DNA from: Hyposmocoma kahamanoa
Lineage: Eukaryota > Arthropoda > Insecta > Lepidoptera > Cosmopterigidae
NCBI RefSeq assembly: GCF_003589595.1
Contig: NW_020654422.1
Location: 3,786,120-3,850,119 of the forward strand
Direction of reading: 5' to 3'
Length of the DNA: 64,000 nucleotides
The translations under genes and the position numbers were made by a program. A model generated the notes under the pieces. It ran no database searches. It had not been told where the DNA came from and saw nothing but the letters and a program-made list of their open reading frames with translations. Below, one piece after another: positions 53,471-64,000 of the stretch (within the stretch, counting starts at the first letter, position 1; every line of letters starts with the position of its first letter).

Positions 53471-55209
53471 ATATACCCGGTTATTATTTTTTAATTCTAG
53501 TTTTTTTTTAACTTCATCTTGATTTCAGGGGATTATTAAATTTTAATAAAGTATTTAATTGTAGATCTCCATGATTTTTTACAGTCGGTAACATTAGCCA
53601 GAGCTGACTCGGGTTAGACAATTTTAACCATCTTTATTAACATTTAATACGTTAAATTTTTAGATGTATAGTTCATAAAAATATAGGGCACACAGTGTCT
53701 TCCGGACCACATTGTAAGTTATTTTACCGTGTGGGTTATGTATGTATCGGACCTTCCGTTTTTCTTTTCTTTTTGTACATGCACCACTTCACCAAGCGCA
53801 TCACTTCATCATTAGACCGACCCTCTGCCTTTGAATGTAGTTACAGAAAACTGTTTTTTTTTTCACTGTCGATACGTAAGATATTAATAATGACACATAA
53901 AAGCTGATAGATAGTTAAAAAACAGCGTACTCCTATATTTTAGCTTATATTTTAGTTACCTGTCGCCAGTTAAATTTTATAGCAAAGCGGATATCGTAAG
54001 CTACAGCTATAGACGTAATACCTTTCGAAATTCCATTGAATTCTCTTACACTGTATATCAATCACACAAAGCCGATTTTTCCCAGCGTTTTAAACAATAT
54101 TGTACGAAATTGCATCGGATCTATGAACGCAACCATTTTTGCTTTTTCACTTCAGAGTTTCAGTCTAAAAAAATAGCGTAAAATGAGTGAAACAAAAAGT
54201 GGCAATTGGGTATTCGAGAAGCGCAGTTGGACGTCCGTGGGTAAATTATTCGGCGCTTCTTTCTTTTGCTCAGAGCTACGAATGGTTAACGGTAAAGTAA
54301 CAGTATTACTTTACTTTTTGCTCCGTTTCCTTTTCTACTTGTAAGGAATTAAATTTCAGTGTAAAAATCAAATGTAACAAAATTAAAATTCAGAATAATT
54401 TTAGTGGATAATGGCGTCAGAAAATGAAGAAAAATTTCATTGAATTTTTATGACTTTCACGTCGTTGTCGTGGCTACTAAAACGGATTATTGGTTTTTTT
54501 GTTGCATAGTTTTTTTGTTAAGTAGCTCAATTTTTTTACAACTTGCATATATGTTTATTAAGGGACATCTAGACACGTGTGGACAGTGTTAGTTGAATAG
54601 AAATAAGAATATTAGAGTAAACAACTGGTTTAATTTTACTAATAAGTAATTATTCTTTATTTATATTCATATTGAGTGGACATTACCTCAATTTGAAATC
54701 ATTCTACTATACTTTTTTCAACATTTTCCATGTACAACTAGCAATTACTTTACTATAGTAGTAGTAGTCGTATTTAGAAAAAATATTGAAATAGTAAGTA
54801 AATAATAATAATTTTACTTTGCGTTTTATTTTTCACACCCTTTGGTGTGATAAGGCCACAACTCTAGAAAGACAACTTTTCGGGACAGAAGAGGCTTAAA
54901 GATTCTACTAACAATTTTTTATGTTTCTATAGGAGAATTATAAAATTTCACATAATAATACATAATTTGTTTCATGTAGTTTGTGTTATTTTTATAACTT
55001 TCAGTGATAAAAACACGTAGTCTTTTAACTTACCTTACTTACGATCAGATGTGGCTTTATGTAACAATGATACGTTTTAATCATTTCGAAATTTTGGACA
55101 GAGGTATAATCTACTCTATGTATTACTTAACGTGTAAGTCGGTCAGAAGAGCACGCCATTTTCAGTCTAACACTCCTCTACGAAATTCGATGTCGGACGA
55201 AACTTCAAG
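53471..55209. other. no gene recognised
   Basis: AT-rich; short frames only. Confidence 0.3.
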
Positions 55210-55470
55210 GCATTGGGGACTGTGCTAAAAGACATCAAGTGGAGTTGGGTAGAAGTGGTGGTGGCCACTGGAATGAGGTCTTGACGGAGTGATGGCCAAT
55301 GATAGCCCGAAGAAATCCGGCTCGTCCAATGGCGCGCGTTGAGTTGATGACGTAGTAAAAGTCGGGCTAAAACTTGAACCACTGACGACTGGTGACTGAC
55401 TCACATGACCGGAAAGTTTGGCAGAAACAAGAGGAAACCTATACCCAGTAACAGGTGATACAGGACTGAC
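55210..55470 (+). pseudogene. LINE C-terminal tail, heavily decayed
   Basis: One frame reads 'GHWNEVLTE', 'WPMIARRNPARPMARVELMT', stops, then 'SHDRKVWQKQEETYTQ'. This follows the pattern 'R-NPARP--RW-DD---AG-NW---A-DR--W---EEAY-QQ' of RTE-like tails. Four or more stops. Confidence 0.45.
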
Positions 55471-55485
55471 ATGAATGAGTGAACA

Positions 55486-55748
55486 TTTTTTCTTTTGAAT
55501 GAGTAAACAAGTCGCTTGTCTGGTGGTAAATGACAGGTTTAAATCACAAAGATCTGGAGGGCACTGCCACTGCGCCTGTCACTCTGAGACATAAGTTGAC
55601 AAGTCCCACGTGCCTGTAATTTCACTAGCACCCTTACCATTCAAAACCGGAACGCAATAGTGCTCACATTACTGTTTGGCGGCAGAAATAGGTAAGGGGC
55701 AGTACTTCCCTGGACGAGCTCTTTCACAAGGCGCTCTACTGCTACTAA
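55486..55748 (-). mobile_element. SINE-A copy, nearly complete
   Basis: Minus-strand, with a ~30 bp deletion in the 'ctctgagtggcactg' region; 5' end at 55735-55748. Confidence 0.8.
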
Positions 55749-55818
55749 AATGTCGGAATACTGACACTGGCTTCTGGTCGAAACGATAGAAGTAGAAAAG
55801 TATGATATCTACTAAGAA

Positions 55819-55855
55819 ATTCGTTATGTGTGATTTAAAATCACACATAACGAAT
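55819..55855. repeat. perfect 37 bp palindrome
   Basis: Arms 55819-55836 and 55838-55855 are exact complements ('attcgttatgtgtgattt'), with one central base. Confidence 0.95.
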
Positions 55856-56987
55856 GATACAAATTCATATTACAGGTTCTTACACCTTTCTTGAGAATTC
55901 TTCAAAGGCCTTTTGCATTTTAAAATAATGCGGTTTCCACATATTCTTTGGGCGACAAATTTTGTTCACTTGCTTCAGTAATAACTTTTTCCCCTTGGAT
56001 TATCAGACTTTACTTGAATTAGTACACACTGCAAAATTGAGAAGTTTACAATACTATGAGATATACCTTCAGATTACATTACGTGTTCTTAACAAACTTT
56101 CTTTAACTGCTTAAAATACGAGCTTATCAACTAAGAAGAACTTTCATTGTTTTGTGAATCTTTTGTGCGACTACAGCGCAATATCTTAATGTGACCTAGT
56201 CTATTTACATCCATTTAAAATTTTAGTGCGTAATGAATAATTAGATTTTTATTATTTGTCACATAAGTAAACGTACATGGGTAGGGGTCAAGTTAAACGC
56301 TCACTGGTTAGTAACGCAATGGCTTTATTTGACACAAAACTCTCTTAACTACCGGTTGCTGAACCGCATACGTGTATAACTAGATGCGCATACACAACAT
56401 TTTTAAAGGGAAACAATGACCGCAGTTATTCATAGCAAAATTATCGAGTAAAAAGATTTTTATCAAATAATTTTGAGAATATCGCCTTCAAACAAAAATA
56501 TGCCATCCAAATCCACGAAATATTATAAAAATGCAAAAAGCAATCCGCGACTCGAGAATTCATTTCCGTGTGAACCCACCGTAGTTTATGAACCTAGAAT
56601 GCAAACACCAATTCCAACCACGGATGAGTAAAACTGCATAGTGAAACTAACACCTATGAATACATATACGACGATAGACAAACAGAGTTGAGTGCAGAGT
56701 GCAAGCGAACGACGGGGCCTTCAAACTTGCACGATTACTCTGGCGACGGATTTCTCTACTTCGACGTGTTTCCATTGCCCTACGAATATTAATTGCGAAC
56801 CCGGCAAGAATAGGACACTTGAGATACGACATAGGACAGGCAATTCAGCCGACGCGTCGGCTATAAATCGACGTCGCAACGCCTTGTTATAACGGATATA
56901 GCTGCAAACCTAATATTTATGTTTCCTTGTATCTACATAAGAATATCTTGTGTTATATTCATAGCTTTTTTATGATACTAATAGAGT
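55856..56987. other. no gene recognised; GC-richer block at 56660-56890
   Basis: The block has 'ggctataaatcgacgtcgc' and several CGAC/GACG steps and two short opposing frames, but no domain. It could be a promoter or first exon; nothing visible proves it. Confidence 0.3.
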
Positions 56988-57596
56988 TAGTACGACTGAG
57001 CGCGACTTGCGTGAAAGTGACATACAAGTACTTTGGTACTTGGTGCAACTCGACGTCAACGCGCCTATTTTGCATGTGGTGGGTGCAGGTCGTGCCACTC
57101 AAGCTCCTCCTGGAATCTCAGCAACTTCCTCGGTTTGCTGAAGACTTCGAAGAGCGACCTCGGTAGCACTCCAAGGCACTTCGCCCTGTAGTTGGCCACG
57201 CCGGAGCACTATAGTAGGATGTGCGAAGCCGTTTCCTCCCCCTCCATGCACGCTCTGCATAGAGAGCTGTCTGTGATACCTAAATTAAAAAGGTGTTTCC
57301 AGTATGGACCATGACCCGTTAGGGCGGCAGTCAGGAGTGCGAAATTCTTGCCTTTTGAGTTCAATTAATTTTCGAGATGGCGTTGAGCGATGGGAGTGTT
57401 TCCCTCGCCAGTCTACAAACCGTGAAGCTGGTCCATGTGTTATTATGAGTAAATTTTGTATCTTTGTATAGAATTGTTCTGGACCATTGGTAGGGAAGGG
57501 ACACTTTGGGTTCTGGTCCTACAGCATCCGTCTCCTGGTAGCAGTATCTCGCGCTTTATGTCGCTCTCGCGCAAATTGCGCCCTCTCCTGCTAGTA
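56988..57596. mobile_element. element C ends bracketing a LINE fragment
   Basis: The left end 'tagtacgactgagcgcgact' then 'tgcgtgaaagtgacata' and the right end, in reverse complement 'agcaggagagggcgcaattt' then 'gcgcgagagcgacataaag', are inverted copies of the element C terminus seen at 28834-28888. Between them lies the 3' end of a LINE on the minus strand. Either the LINE inserted into element C, or the element carries captured LINE sequence. Confidence 0.5.
57065..57435 (-). pseudogene. non-LTR retrotransposon C-terminus with CCHC-type zinc-knuckle region
   Basis: On the minus strand: 'NSKGKNFALLTAALTGHGPY' (end of the RNase H-like part), 'WKHLFNLGITDSSLCRACME', 'GEETASHILL', a stop, 'CSGVANYRAKCLGVLPRSLF' and 'EVFSKPRKLLRFQEELEWHD'. 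The 'GHGPY--HL---G---S-LCR-C--GEET--H-L--C-----R' pattern is typical of the C-terminus of I/R1/jockey-type elements with an RNase H domain. The two internal stops and missing upstream parts mark a relic. Its 3' UTR at 57040-57075 matches the 65 bp insert at 7489-7553. Confidence 0.75.
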
Positions 57597-57616
57597 GTGA
57601 TATATAGTATAGAGTA

Positions 57617-57715
57617 GTGACGAGACGGACAAGTCGCACACCTCGTGGTAAGCGAAACGCTTGTCCCTGACGGTTGCAGTACCGCTCAGTGATTTAAATC
57701 GCAAAGGTCTGAGGG
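57617..57715 (-). mobile_element. SINE-A copy, 5'-truncated
   Basis: About 100 bp from 'gacgagacggacaagtcgca' to 'gcaaaggtctgaggg'. Confidence 0.7.
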
Positions 57716-57974
57716 AATTAAATACTTATCCGAAAATTTGAAATCTTAAAAAGATCAAAAGACTCAAAGTCCAAAGGTAAAGTAACGACTTCACGGATTT
57801 AATCTTAAATTTACGAGTATTTAATGCCTTTGCCTCAATTATCCCAAGCCTTTCGAACGACCTCGAAGATTTCTAATTTTTAGAAGTTCTAGAATTCCCT
57901 TTCACATATAATACACTTTCTTAGCTGAGAGCCTACAAATATGTTTAGTTCCTATAATTGGGTAATTGGGTATT

Positions 57975-58104
57975 ATAAATCATAAATGACACCTAAACTC
58001 ACGAGAATAAACAAATGTAGGCCATACAAATATTTCTCCCAGAAATCGAACACGGAACCTATGCGTGACGGGTTGCATGGTGACGATTCGGCCACAGAAG
58101 CAAG
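57975..58104 (-). mobile_element. tRNA-derived SINE-D copy, truncated
   Basis: Minus-strand head: A box 'tggccgaatcg', worn B box, then 'atttgtatggcctacattt'. Confidence 0.75.
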
Positions 58105-58228
58105 TAAATATTATAAATTGCTTATCATTTTTTAGTTCTTGTTACTAAACACCTTGGTCATCTGTCAGCTAACAAACATTTATCGTAGTGTAAAATCGGG
58201 AAACAGACAACCCAACTACACTATATTT

Positions 58229-58437
58229 AATTGCATCTGTGGCCGAACAGTGACCGCACTGGTATGCCACGGAGAGGTCCGGCGTTCCATTCCCGGGTCG
58301 GGAGAAGTATTTGTATGGCCTGCATTAATTTCTCTCATGAGTTGGGATGTAATTTATGATTGTCTATGAGTGTACATGACATCCGCGAAACAGGGTTTTA
58401 CCTAGTGCGGGGCTATGAGCGTGCACGTTATAAAAAA
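58229..58437 (+). mobile_element. tRNA-derived SINE-D copy, full length
   Basis: Plus-strand; faces away from the copy at 57975-58104 across about 125 bp. 'tgtggccgaacagtgaccgc' to 'gcacgttataaaaaaa'. Confidence 0.85.
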
Positions 58438-59631
58438 AATGTACAAGTTCATAAGAAACATAAGCAGCAAACAATTGTATAATAATTATTTAACTACACA
58501 ACACTGCGTTTTGTACACTAGTGTTATGTAGAGTCTGGTAGTATTTCCTTTCTTACTCATATTAGGCGTTATATCAATTTATCGTAAGACAACGGAAACA
58601 TTTTCTTATTTAACTACTATCCCAGACGGAGTGCATTAAAACATTACGGATTTGGAACTTTGAATAACTTTGATTATGTTCATTCTACACGTTCGTATGT
58701 TGTAAAGCTTTCGGTACTTTTGGACTTAGTAGACTCAATTTTATCCGTCACGGGATTATTTTAGTAAACGTACATTACGATCTGTGGTGCAAAAACAAAA
58801 TACGTGTTCTTTTCTTTGAGTATCACTCAGTATTAAAGTACTGAGATATGCCGCCGCAAATTTATCCAAAAAAAGTTTTAATGTAATGAATTCATCCAAA
58901 AAAAAAACTACTTTAAAATTTGTGAACCTAGCATCTCTCACCGCACATCGCCTGCGCTCGCGCCTATATTTCATTGATACGAAATATACTTATAATGCAA
59001 ATTTTTACATCATACATTCACGGGCTTAAGACAGTCAAATACCTGTGTTGTTCTCATCAAATACAATATATTATTAGTCGAATATTAGCTGGTAATTTTA
59101 CGTGTGACTTACTGTCGTATTGTATCTCGCGTAAGTTTTAGCTTCAGGGTTCAGAAACATTGAAAATGTTTTCATTGATCTCTAATGGCTGTCTCGGCTT
59201 GCTTTGCATTGTCTTGAGCATATGAAGGCGAAATTATCAATAATTGATCATGGTCTAACAACCTTTAATTGGCACAAGGAAATAGCTGAAATTTCATATG
59301 ATAACACTGCTGGCGCGCTCTAAACGTACGAAGTTTGGTCCATTTTGGATCACGCAGGTACAACAACTAGTAATTTTCGAATTTTTCGAGACAACAAAAC
59401 ATTTTTATAGATTTTATTCTTAGCGATTTTCAATGATTGTGTTACAGCCATATGTATACTTACGCCTGTTTTCATTTCAGTATTCAGTAGGTAGAGAAAA
59501 TATATCGTCACCTTTCACAATACTGGCAACTCACACTTGCTTCACTTATATTCATCAAAGTTTTCATACTAACTTTTCTATTCTTTTCACTACAGAATTT
59601 TTTAAAATATTCTCGATTAGATCTGAATCCT
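58438..59631. other. no gene recognised
   Basis: AT-rich; short frames only. Confidence 0.3.
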
Positions 59632-59901
59632 TCAATCTTGGCTCTTTCGCCTTTCATTCATTCGCTTTAAGTGCTCAAACCACCTTTCCACCACCTCAGT
59701 GATACCTTTCTCTATTTTTGGTACGACTTCTTTCAAATCATATCGTTCACAAACCACATTATTCTTCACAAGGCTGTATAACCGAACATTACACATTTTA
59801 CTAAGGGACCTCATTTCTACTACAGTCGCTCTGCTCTCGTGTTCGTTAAAATTCTGCCATTTGTATGTTCTCAGATACGAACTGACTGTCAAGTAATCCA
59901 T
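59632..59901 (-). pseudogene. LINE reverse transcriptase C-terminal fragment
   Basis: Minus-strand frame of 89 codons: 'ATVVEMRSLSKMCNVRLYSL', 'VKNNVVCERYDLKEVVPKIE' and 'VVERWFEHLKRMNERRKSQ'. The order 'E-R-LR-MC-V-----RN--V-ER---KE--V-KIE---L-WF-H--RM---R' is a standard stretch between the thumb and the C-terminal tail of many insect non-LTR polymerases. The tail after 'ERR' is lost and no upstream domain is present. The plus-strand frame 59699-59896 is its shadow. Confidence 0.75.
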
Positions 59902-59950
59902 TCATATAGTCCAGTTAACTGTATTTCCAATGTTTAAAATGTTCTTGTTT

Positions 59951-60265
59951 ATATAATATTAAGTAACGGAATGAACAAGTCGTGCGCCTGATCATAAGCT
60001 ACACGCCTATCCATAACAGTTGCAGTGCCACTCAGAGCTTTAAATCACTAAGATCTGAGGGGTACAGTCACTGCTCCGGTCACCTTGAGACATAAGTTGA
60101 CAAATCCCATATGCCTGTAATTTTACCAGAACCTTTACCCTTCAAAACCGGAACACAGTAATGCCGCCAAGCAGTAATGCTGACGTTACTGCTTGGCGGC
60201 AGAAATAGGTAAGGTGGCAGTACTACCCTGGATTAACTCTGTCACTAGGAGCTCTACTGTTACTG
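59951..60265 (-). mobile_element. SINE-A copy, full length with enlarged hairpin
   Basis: Minus-strand, about 310 bp. A copied block makes a perfect 15 bp inverted repeat at 60153-60190 ('gccgccaagcagtaa' and its complement), where other copies have only an 8 bp stem. Confidence 0.85.
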
Positions 60266-60733
60266 GAAATATAAATCTAGTCATTTACCATGTTATTTGT
60301 TTATATACTATAAAATTACGAAACCCCTGAGGCGATTAAACGGTCTGGTAGGATTGTAACTCAATTCTTCTTCTTATTAATAGTGTATCAAGTGCAAATT
60401 CCACAAAGCGCTATCGCATACAGAATGACGTTTGAGAAATCTACTGGTACTACTAGAGAAGACTAATCTGTCAAAACCCTAAAAGAATCAATACAAAAGT
60501 AACTAATACACAGTATGTGCCACTATAACAATATGTGACCGCACTGGTACTCATTTCAAGATATTTTCACAAAGCTTCAATAATATTAAGAGCTAGATTC
60601 AACTTTGTAATTTCTAATCTATTAATCACTGTTTAAAAAAATGTTTAGTAAAATTTATTTAGTTTAGTTAACTGTATTTCTCCCATGCATAAGCTGTATA
60701 AATGTGACTTGGGTGTCCGTAATTGCAACATAG

Positions 60734-60762
60734 TAAATAAATAATAAATAAATAAATAAATA
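60734..60762. repeat. (AAAT)n tail of SINE-D
   Basis: AAAT units directly next to the 3' end of the minus-strand SINE-D. Confidence 0.8.
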
Positions 60763-60964
60763 ACGCACACACTCAACATAGCCCCGCACTAGGGAAACCC
60801 TGTGTCGCGGGTGCCATGGACACACATATAGACAACCACAAATTACACCCAAACTCACGAGAGAAATAAATGTAGGCCATACAAACATTTCTCCCGGCCC
60901 GGGAATCGAACCTGGGACCTCTGCGTGGCAGTCCGGCATGGTAACCGTTCGGCCACGGAGGCAG
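60763..60964 (-). mobile_element. tRNA-derived SINE-D, best-preserved copy
   Basis: On the minus strand: 'cctccgtggccgaacggtta' (A box), 'ccatgccggactgccacgca', 'gaggtcccaggttcgattcc' (B box), 'cgggccgggagaaatgtttg', 'ggcacccgcgacacagggtt', 'tccctagtgcggggctatgt', ending 'tgtgtgcgtta'. About 200 bp plus the (AAAT)n tail. The spacing of A and B boxes fits an internal pol III promoter. Seven copies occur in the window. Confidence 0.9.
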
Positions 60965-61349
60965 TTAATAATGAATAATTTTATCGTTGGTTTCTGCTAA
61001 ATAAAGAAAAAAAAATACAAAAAAAATTACATATTAACACATCTTCTCTGTTTTAGTTCGTTATACATCCATTTAAATAGATATCAGTTATTCAAGTTAC
61101 GAATTTATATCTGCGTAAAAATAAGATTTATAAATAGTAGTGTAATAAAAATAGCTACTCGTTGAAGAGGCGAAATCCCATAATACAATGAACTATATTG
61201 AATAGAGCAAATAAAATCATTACAATTCACACAATATCATACGTGTACGTTTATAGACGCATACATTGGAAGTTGTATTGTGAAGCCTGTATTATGTATA
61301 TATAGAGTGTTAAAAATAAGTCATTTGAAATTGTGCTGACTCTCTGAAA

Positions 61350-61603
61350 CTAAAGCCGTGGTAGCTTAATGGTTTTACCTACTGCCTCTAACAAATACCG
61401 TGACCTGAGATTTTTAGAATTTATGTTCGAAATTAATTTGAAATCACCATGAGCGTTTCGGTGAAGGAAAACATCATGATGAAATCTGCAAGTCGAAAAA
61501 GGTTAGCAATCCGAGGAAGCATGACGGACTATGGACTAATCCCTCGCCTGGGAGGAATCCTGTGCCCAGCAGTGGGCCGTATAAATGGGTTGATGATGAT
61601 GAA
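61350..61603 (+). mobile_element. tRNA-like SINE ending in (GAT)n
   Basis: 'taaagccgtggtagcttaat' gives an A-box-like start. The middle has 'gcgtttcggtgaaggaaaac' and 'gaggaagcatgacggacta'. The end is 'gtgcccagcagtgggccgta' followed by 'gggttgatgatgatgaac'. This layout is common in lepidopteran genomes. The frame 61449-61640 is incidental. Confidence 0.7.
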
Positions 61604-61959
61604 CACTCTACTCATTATACTGAACCGTTATCCTAAATAAATCAATCCATTTTTGCGATTTTTTTTCTTATCCCCATACAAATATCACACTCATTATAAT
61701 CATACAATTTATATGGAGAGTTGATTTTGAAAAATTGGATTATGGTTTCTTGTGAAAATTCGTTCAATATCATAGGTAGAACCATCCAAAAAAAAAAACT
61801 GTCTTATTTGTATTAACATCTTATAATAATAATGCAAGTTTATTTGTTTGAAACATTGTATAACAAAATTTGAAACAGAATATGAAAATAGTACCAGTAT
61901 ATACAAATATGCAAATGTCTAATGATCAGTATAGAAAAATTATTGTTCTTAGTATTTTT

Positions 61960-62130
61960 TTTTATAATTAGCCACTCATACAATTCTTTTGTCATTTTCG
62001 TACGTGTCAGTATTTTATTTCACTAGGTATTTTATTATAATAATAGGGACTTTTTAGAACACATGCTCTACAACTACTAAGTCTATTTGTGTTTCTTTTC
62101 GCGTGTGGGCTTATTTGAATAAATGTGGAT
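61960..62130 (-). pseudogene. LINE C-terminal remnant (same family as 7857-8010)
   Basis: Minus strand 'KRNTNRLSSCRACVLKSPYY' then 'YNKIPSEIKY' and a stop. It aligns in DNA with 7890-8010 ('aagtctatttg', 'tcttttcgc-cgtggg' blocks). Confidence 0.5.
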
Positions 62131-63357
62131 GCCACTTGACAAATTTAAAAACTTTGTTTACGTACAATGGATATTCATAATGTTTAAATTACCAACTCTC
62201 AGATTTCTCTGGACCAATGCCGCACATTGCGCGTATCTATACAATTTGGATAACAAAAGTTTGTCAGACGTAAGAGTTTCCTTTATAGTAGGTACATTAA
62301 AAAAACTTTTGTCACATCTTCTCTGGTTCAGTACGTTATAGACTCGTTTATGTACTGTCAACAAACTCGACGCAGACCCAATATCAAAACATTTTTTTTT
62401 TTGCAAGCTGAGGATAGCCCTGCCTCTTATTTTGCTGACCGTTTTTTTAAATCATGAAATTAATTACTTCAAATTTCGCCACTCCTCAACAAATTTCTTG
62501 GTTGAAAAGAACCAGCAAGCTGATGATGGTCATTCCTGACCACCTTTTGCTTTACGGAAAAAGAACCCTTAAGGTAAGACTGCGTCGAGTTTGCTGATAG
62601 TACGTATAAGTGATTTATTATGTGCACTTATACCTATAGATACAAAAAATATGGCTTCAAAATACTATTTCAATTGTAACTACGAGAAAATGCGACTCGT
62701 TAGTAATAAAACTAGGCAATCCTACAACATAATGCAGTAATATACGTGCCTCATGAACTCTACATTCTCGTTGTTGCTGGCACGCAATAGTATTTAAAAT
62801 AAAGTTCCTAGACACATTGCTCCTAAAATTTCAAACAAGAATCATACACTGATTATATGAATAGCGGTATACTGGGCAGGATATAAGCGTTTTATCAAAT
62901 TTATTTTGCAATACCGATTTGACAATGATTTGTTCGTCTATTCCAAGTTAGTGAGAGTATATCTTTCCCGTGTCGGCCTTAGCAGCCATGAAAAGAAATA
63001 TTCCGCAAACACAGTTTGAACTGTATGATTTTTTACATGATATCAAAAGACGGGACAAAACAGTACATATTCTGTCATAACAGTGATAGAGAACCAACTC
63101 TAAATATATCAACGTTCTATAAGGCGTGGTTTTCAGCTGGGTCTAGACATGTGCGTCGATCGTAAAAATCATCGTCGTCTGGGGAACTCCAAGTGTGCTG
63201 ATCCAGGAAGACAAACATTGGAGAATCGGCTGTTCTCCGACTGTTGAGCTGGAGTACCATCTTGAAGTAGAACATCGACAGAAAACGCATTATAATTCAT
63301 TTTCCTAAACTAAATATAAATTTTCATAGTGTTCATTTAATTTAGAATACTAACATG
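62131..63357. other. no gene recognised
   Basis: AT-rich. A very worn SINE-A trace may lie at 63030-63110 ('gatatcaaaagacgggac'). Confidence 0.3.
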
Positions 63358-63543
63358 ATGCACACACTCATAGCCCCGCAGTAGGAAAACGCTATATCGC
63401 GCGTGCCATGAACACACACATAGACAACCACAAATTACATCCAAACTCACGAGATAAATAAATGTAGGCCATACAAATATTTCTTTCGACCCGGGACCTC
63501 TACGTGGCAGCTCAACATAGTAATCGTTCGGCCACTGAGGCAG
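63358..63543 (-). mobile_element. tRNA-derived SINE-D copy
   Basis: Minus-strand; A box 'tggccgaacga', a deletion through the B-box region (63486-63500), and the 3' end 'gcggggctatgagtgtgtgc'. Confidence 0.8.
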
Positions 63544-64000
63544 TTCTAATACTATGTTACTTAACATTATTTAATCCTTATAATTTACCCTTTTCGTAGG
63601 CATCGCAAAAACACAGGATTTTTTTCACATTTCATCAGTTCGATTCCCAGATAAGGCAAAAATCCTACCGGCCCTATCGGGCATTGAACCCGGGAGACGT
63701 AAAAATAAATAATGACTCCATGAAGCAAAACATCCTTTCTACAATACTCTTCCTCCATGTCCACAAACCACTGGGATGTCCCATAGTAGTGGGAGGGTAT
63801 ACCTGGTATATTATGTATTGTTCCCTGACAGAGTCCAATTATGCATGTCTGTGTCAACGTTGGAGCAGTGTCAATTATCCACGTGTTACAGCTATATCAA
63901 ACTAGGTTTTCGTAATGCAATGTGTATGATAAAATTATGTACTACAAAAATACAATCAGATTACACTGTAGTAGGTGTTGTGACCTTGATATATACAGGG
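63544..64000. other. no gene recognised
   Basis: Short frames on both strands at 63585-63905, no recognisable domain. A B-box-like 'ttgaacccgggag' at 63685-63697 may be from another tRNA-like SINE. Confidence 0.3.

Noticed and set aside
62158..62406. 82-codon minus-strand frame next to a LINE remnant
   Set aside because: No recognisable polymerase motif and not in a convincing continuation with the 61960-62130 fragment.

Overview
The window looks like intergenic or intronic chromosomal DNA from an insect, most likely a moth or butterfly (Lepidoptera). It is AT-rich, with short, broken open frames on both strands and no bacterial gene organisation. It is crowded with non-LTR retrotransposon 3' ends, a mag-like LTR element with very short LTRs, a BEL/Pao element, mariner and other Tc1/mariner relics, and several tRNA-like SINE families. 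The order-level assignment is inference from this repeat content; I cannot name a species. I found no host gene that I can recognise. The two non-transposon candidates are a possible terminal exon (41529-41765) and an unexplained 180-codon open frame (49120-49662), both weak.

Layout. 0-8 kb: a LINE C-terminus, an inverted pair of tRNA-like SINE heads, a GC-rich repeat, several copies of an abundant ~305 bp SINE-like family (called SINE-A here), a PIF/Harbinger-like relic with a MADF-like reading frame, and a ~100 bp tandem array interrupted by a tiny LINE insertion. 8-15 kb: a deleted Tc1/mariner-type transposon with intact ends, a second LINE C-terminus of the same family as at 0.8 kb, and a full-length SINE-A. 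15-26 kb: a mag-like LTR element reduced to LTRs plus the end of integrase, a broken mariner, a SINE-A split by a MITE, BEL/Pao pol, and two inverted pairs of a ~290-410 bp repeat with ends reading aaccgacttc. 26-29 kb: a decayed non-LTR reverse transcriptase interrupted by a 228 bp MITE with an exact 8 bp target duplication. 29-45 kb: SINEs, GC-rich MITEs flanked by TAA/TTA, another LINE C-terminus, palindromes and an ORF1 relic. 45-64 kb: more SINE-A, MITEs, microsatellites, LINE fragments and tRNA-like SINEs.

The genes here do not work together as a pathway. The window is a layered record of transposition, and the nesting gives relative ages: SINE-A copies are cut by three different DNA-element families and by a LINE tail, while one SINE-A itself abuts and truncates an older LINE. 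All transposon proteins seen are broken by stops, frameshifts or truncation. I did not find a previously undescribed functional system. The best leads are structural: the P/hAT-like MITE, the Harbinger-like relics, the compact LTR element and the inverted SINE pairs.
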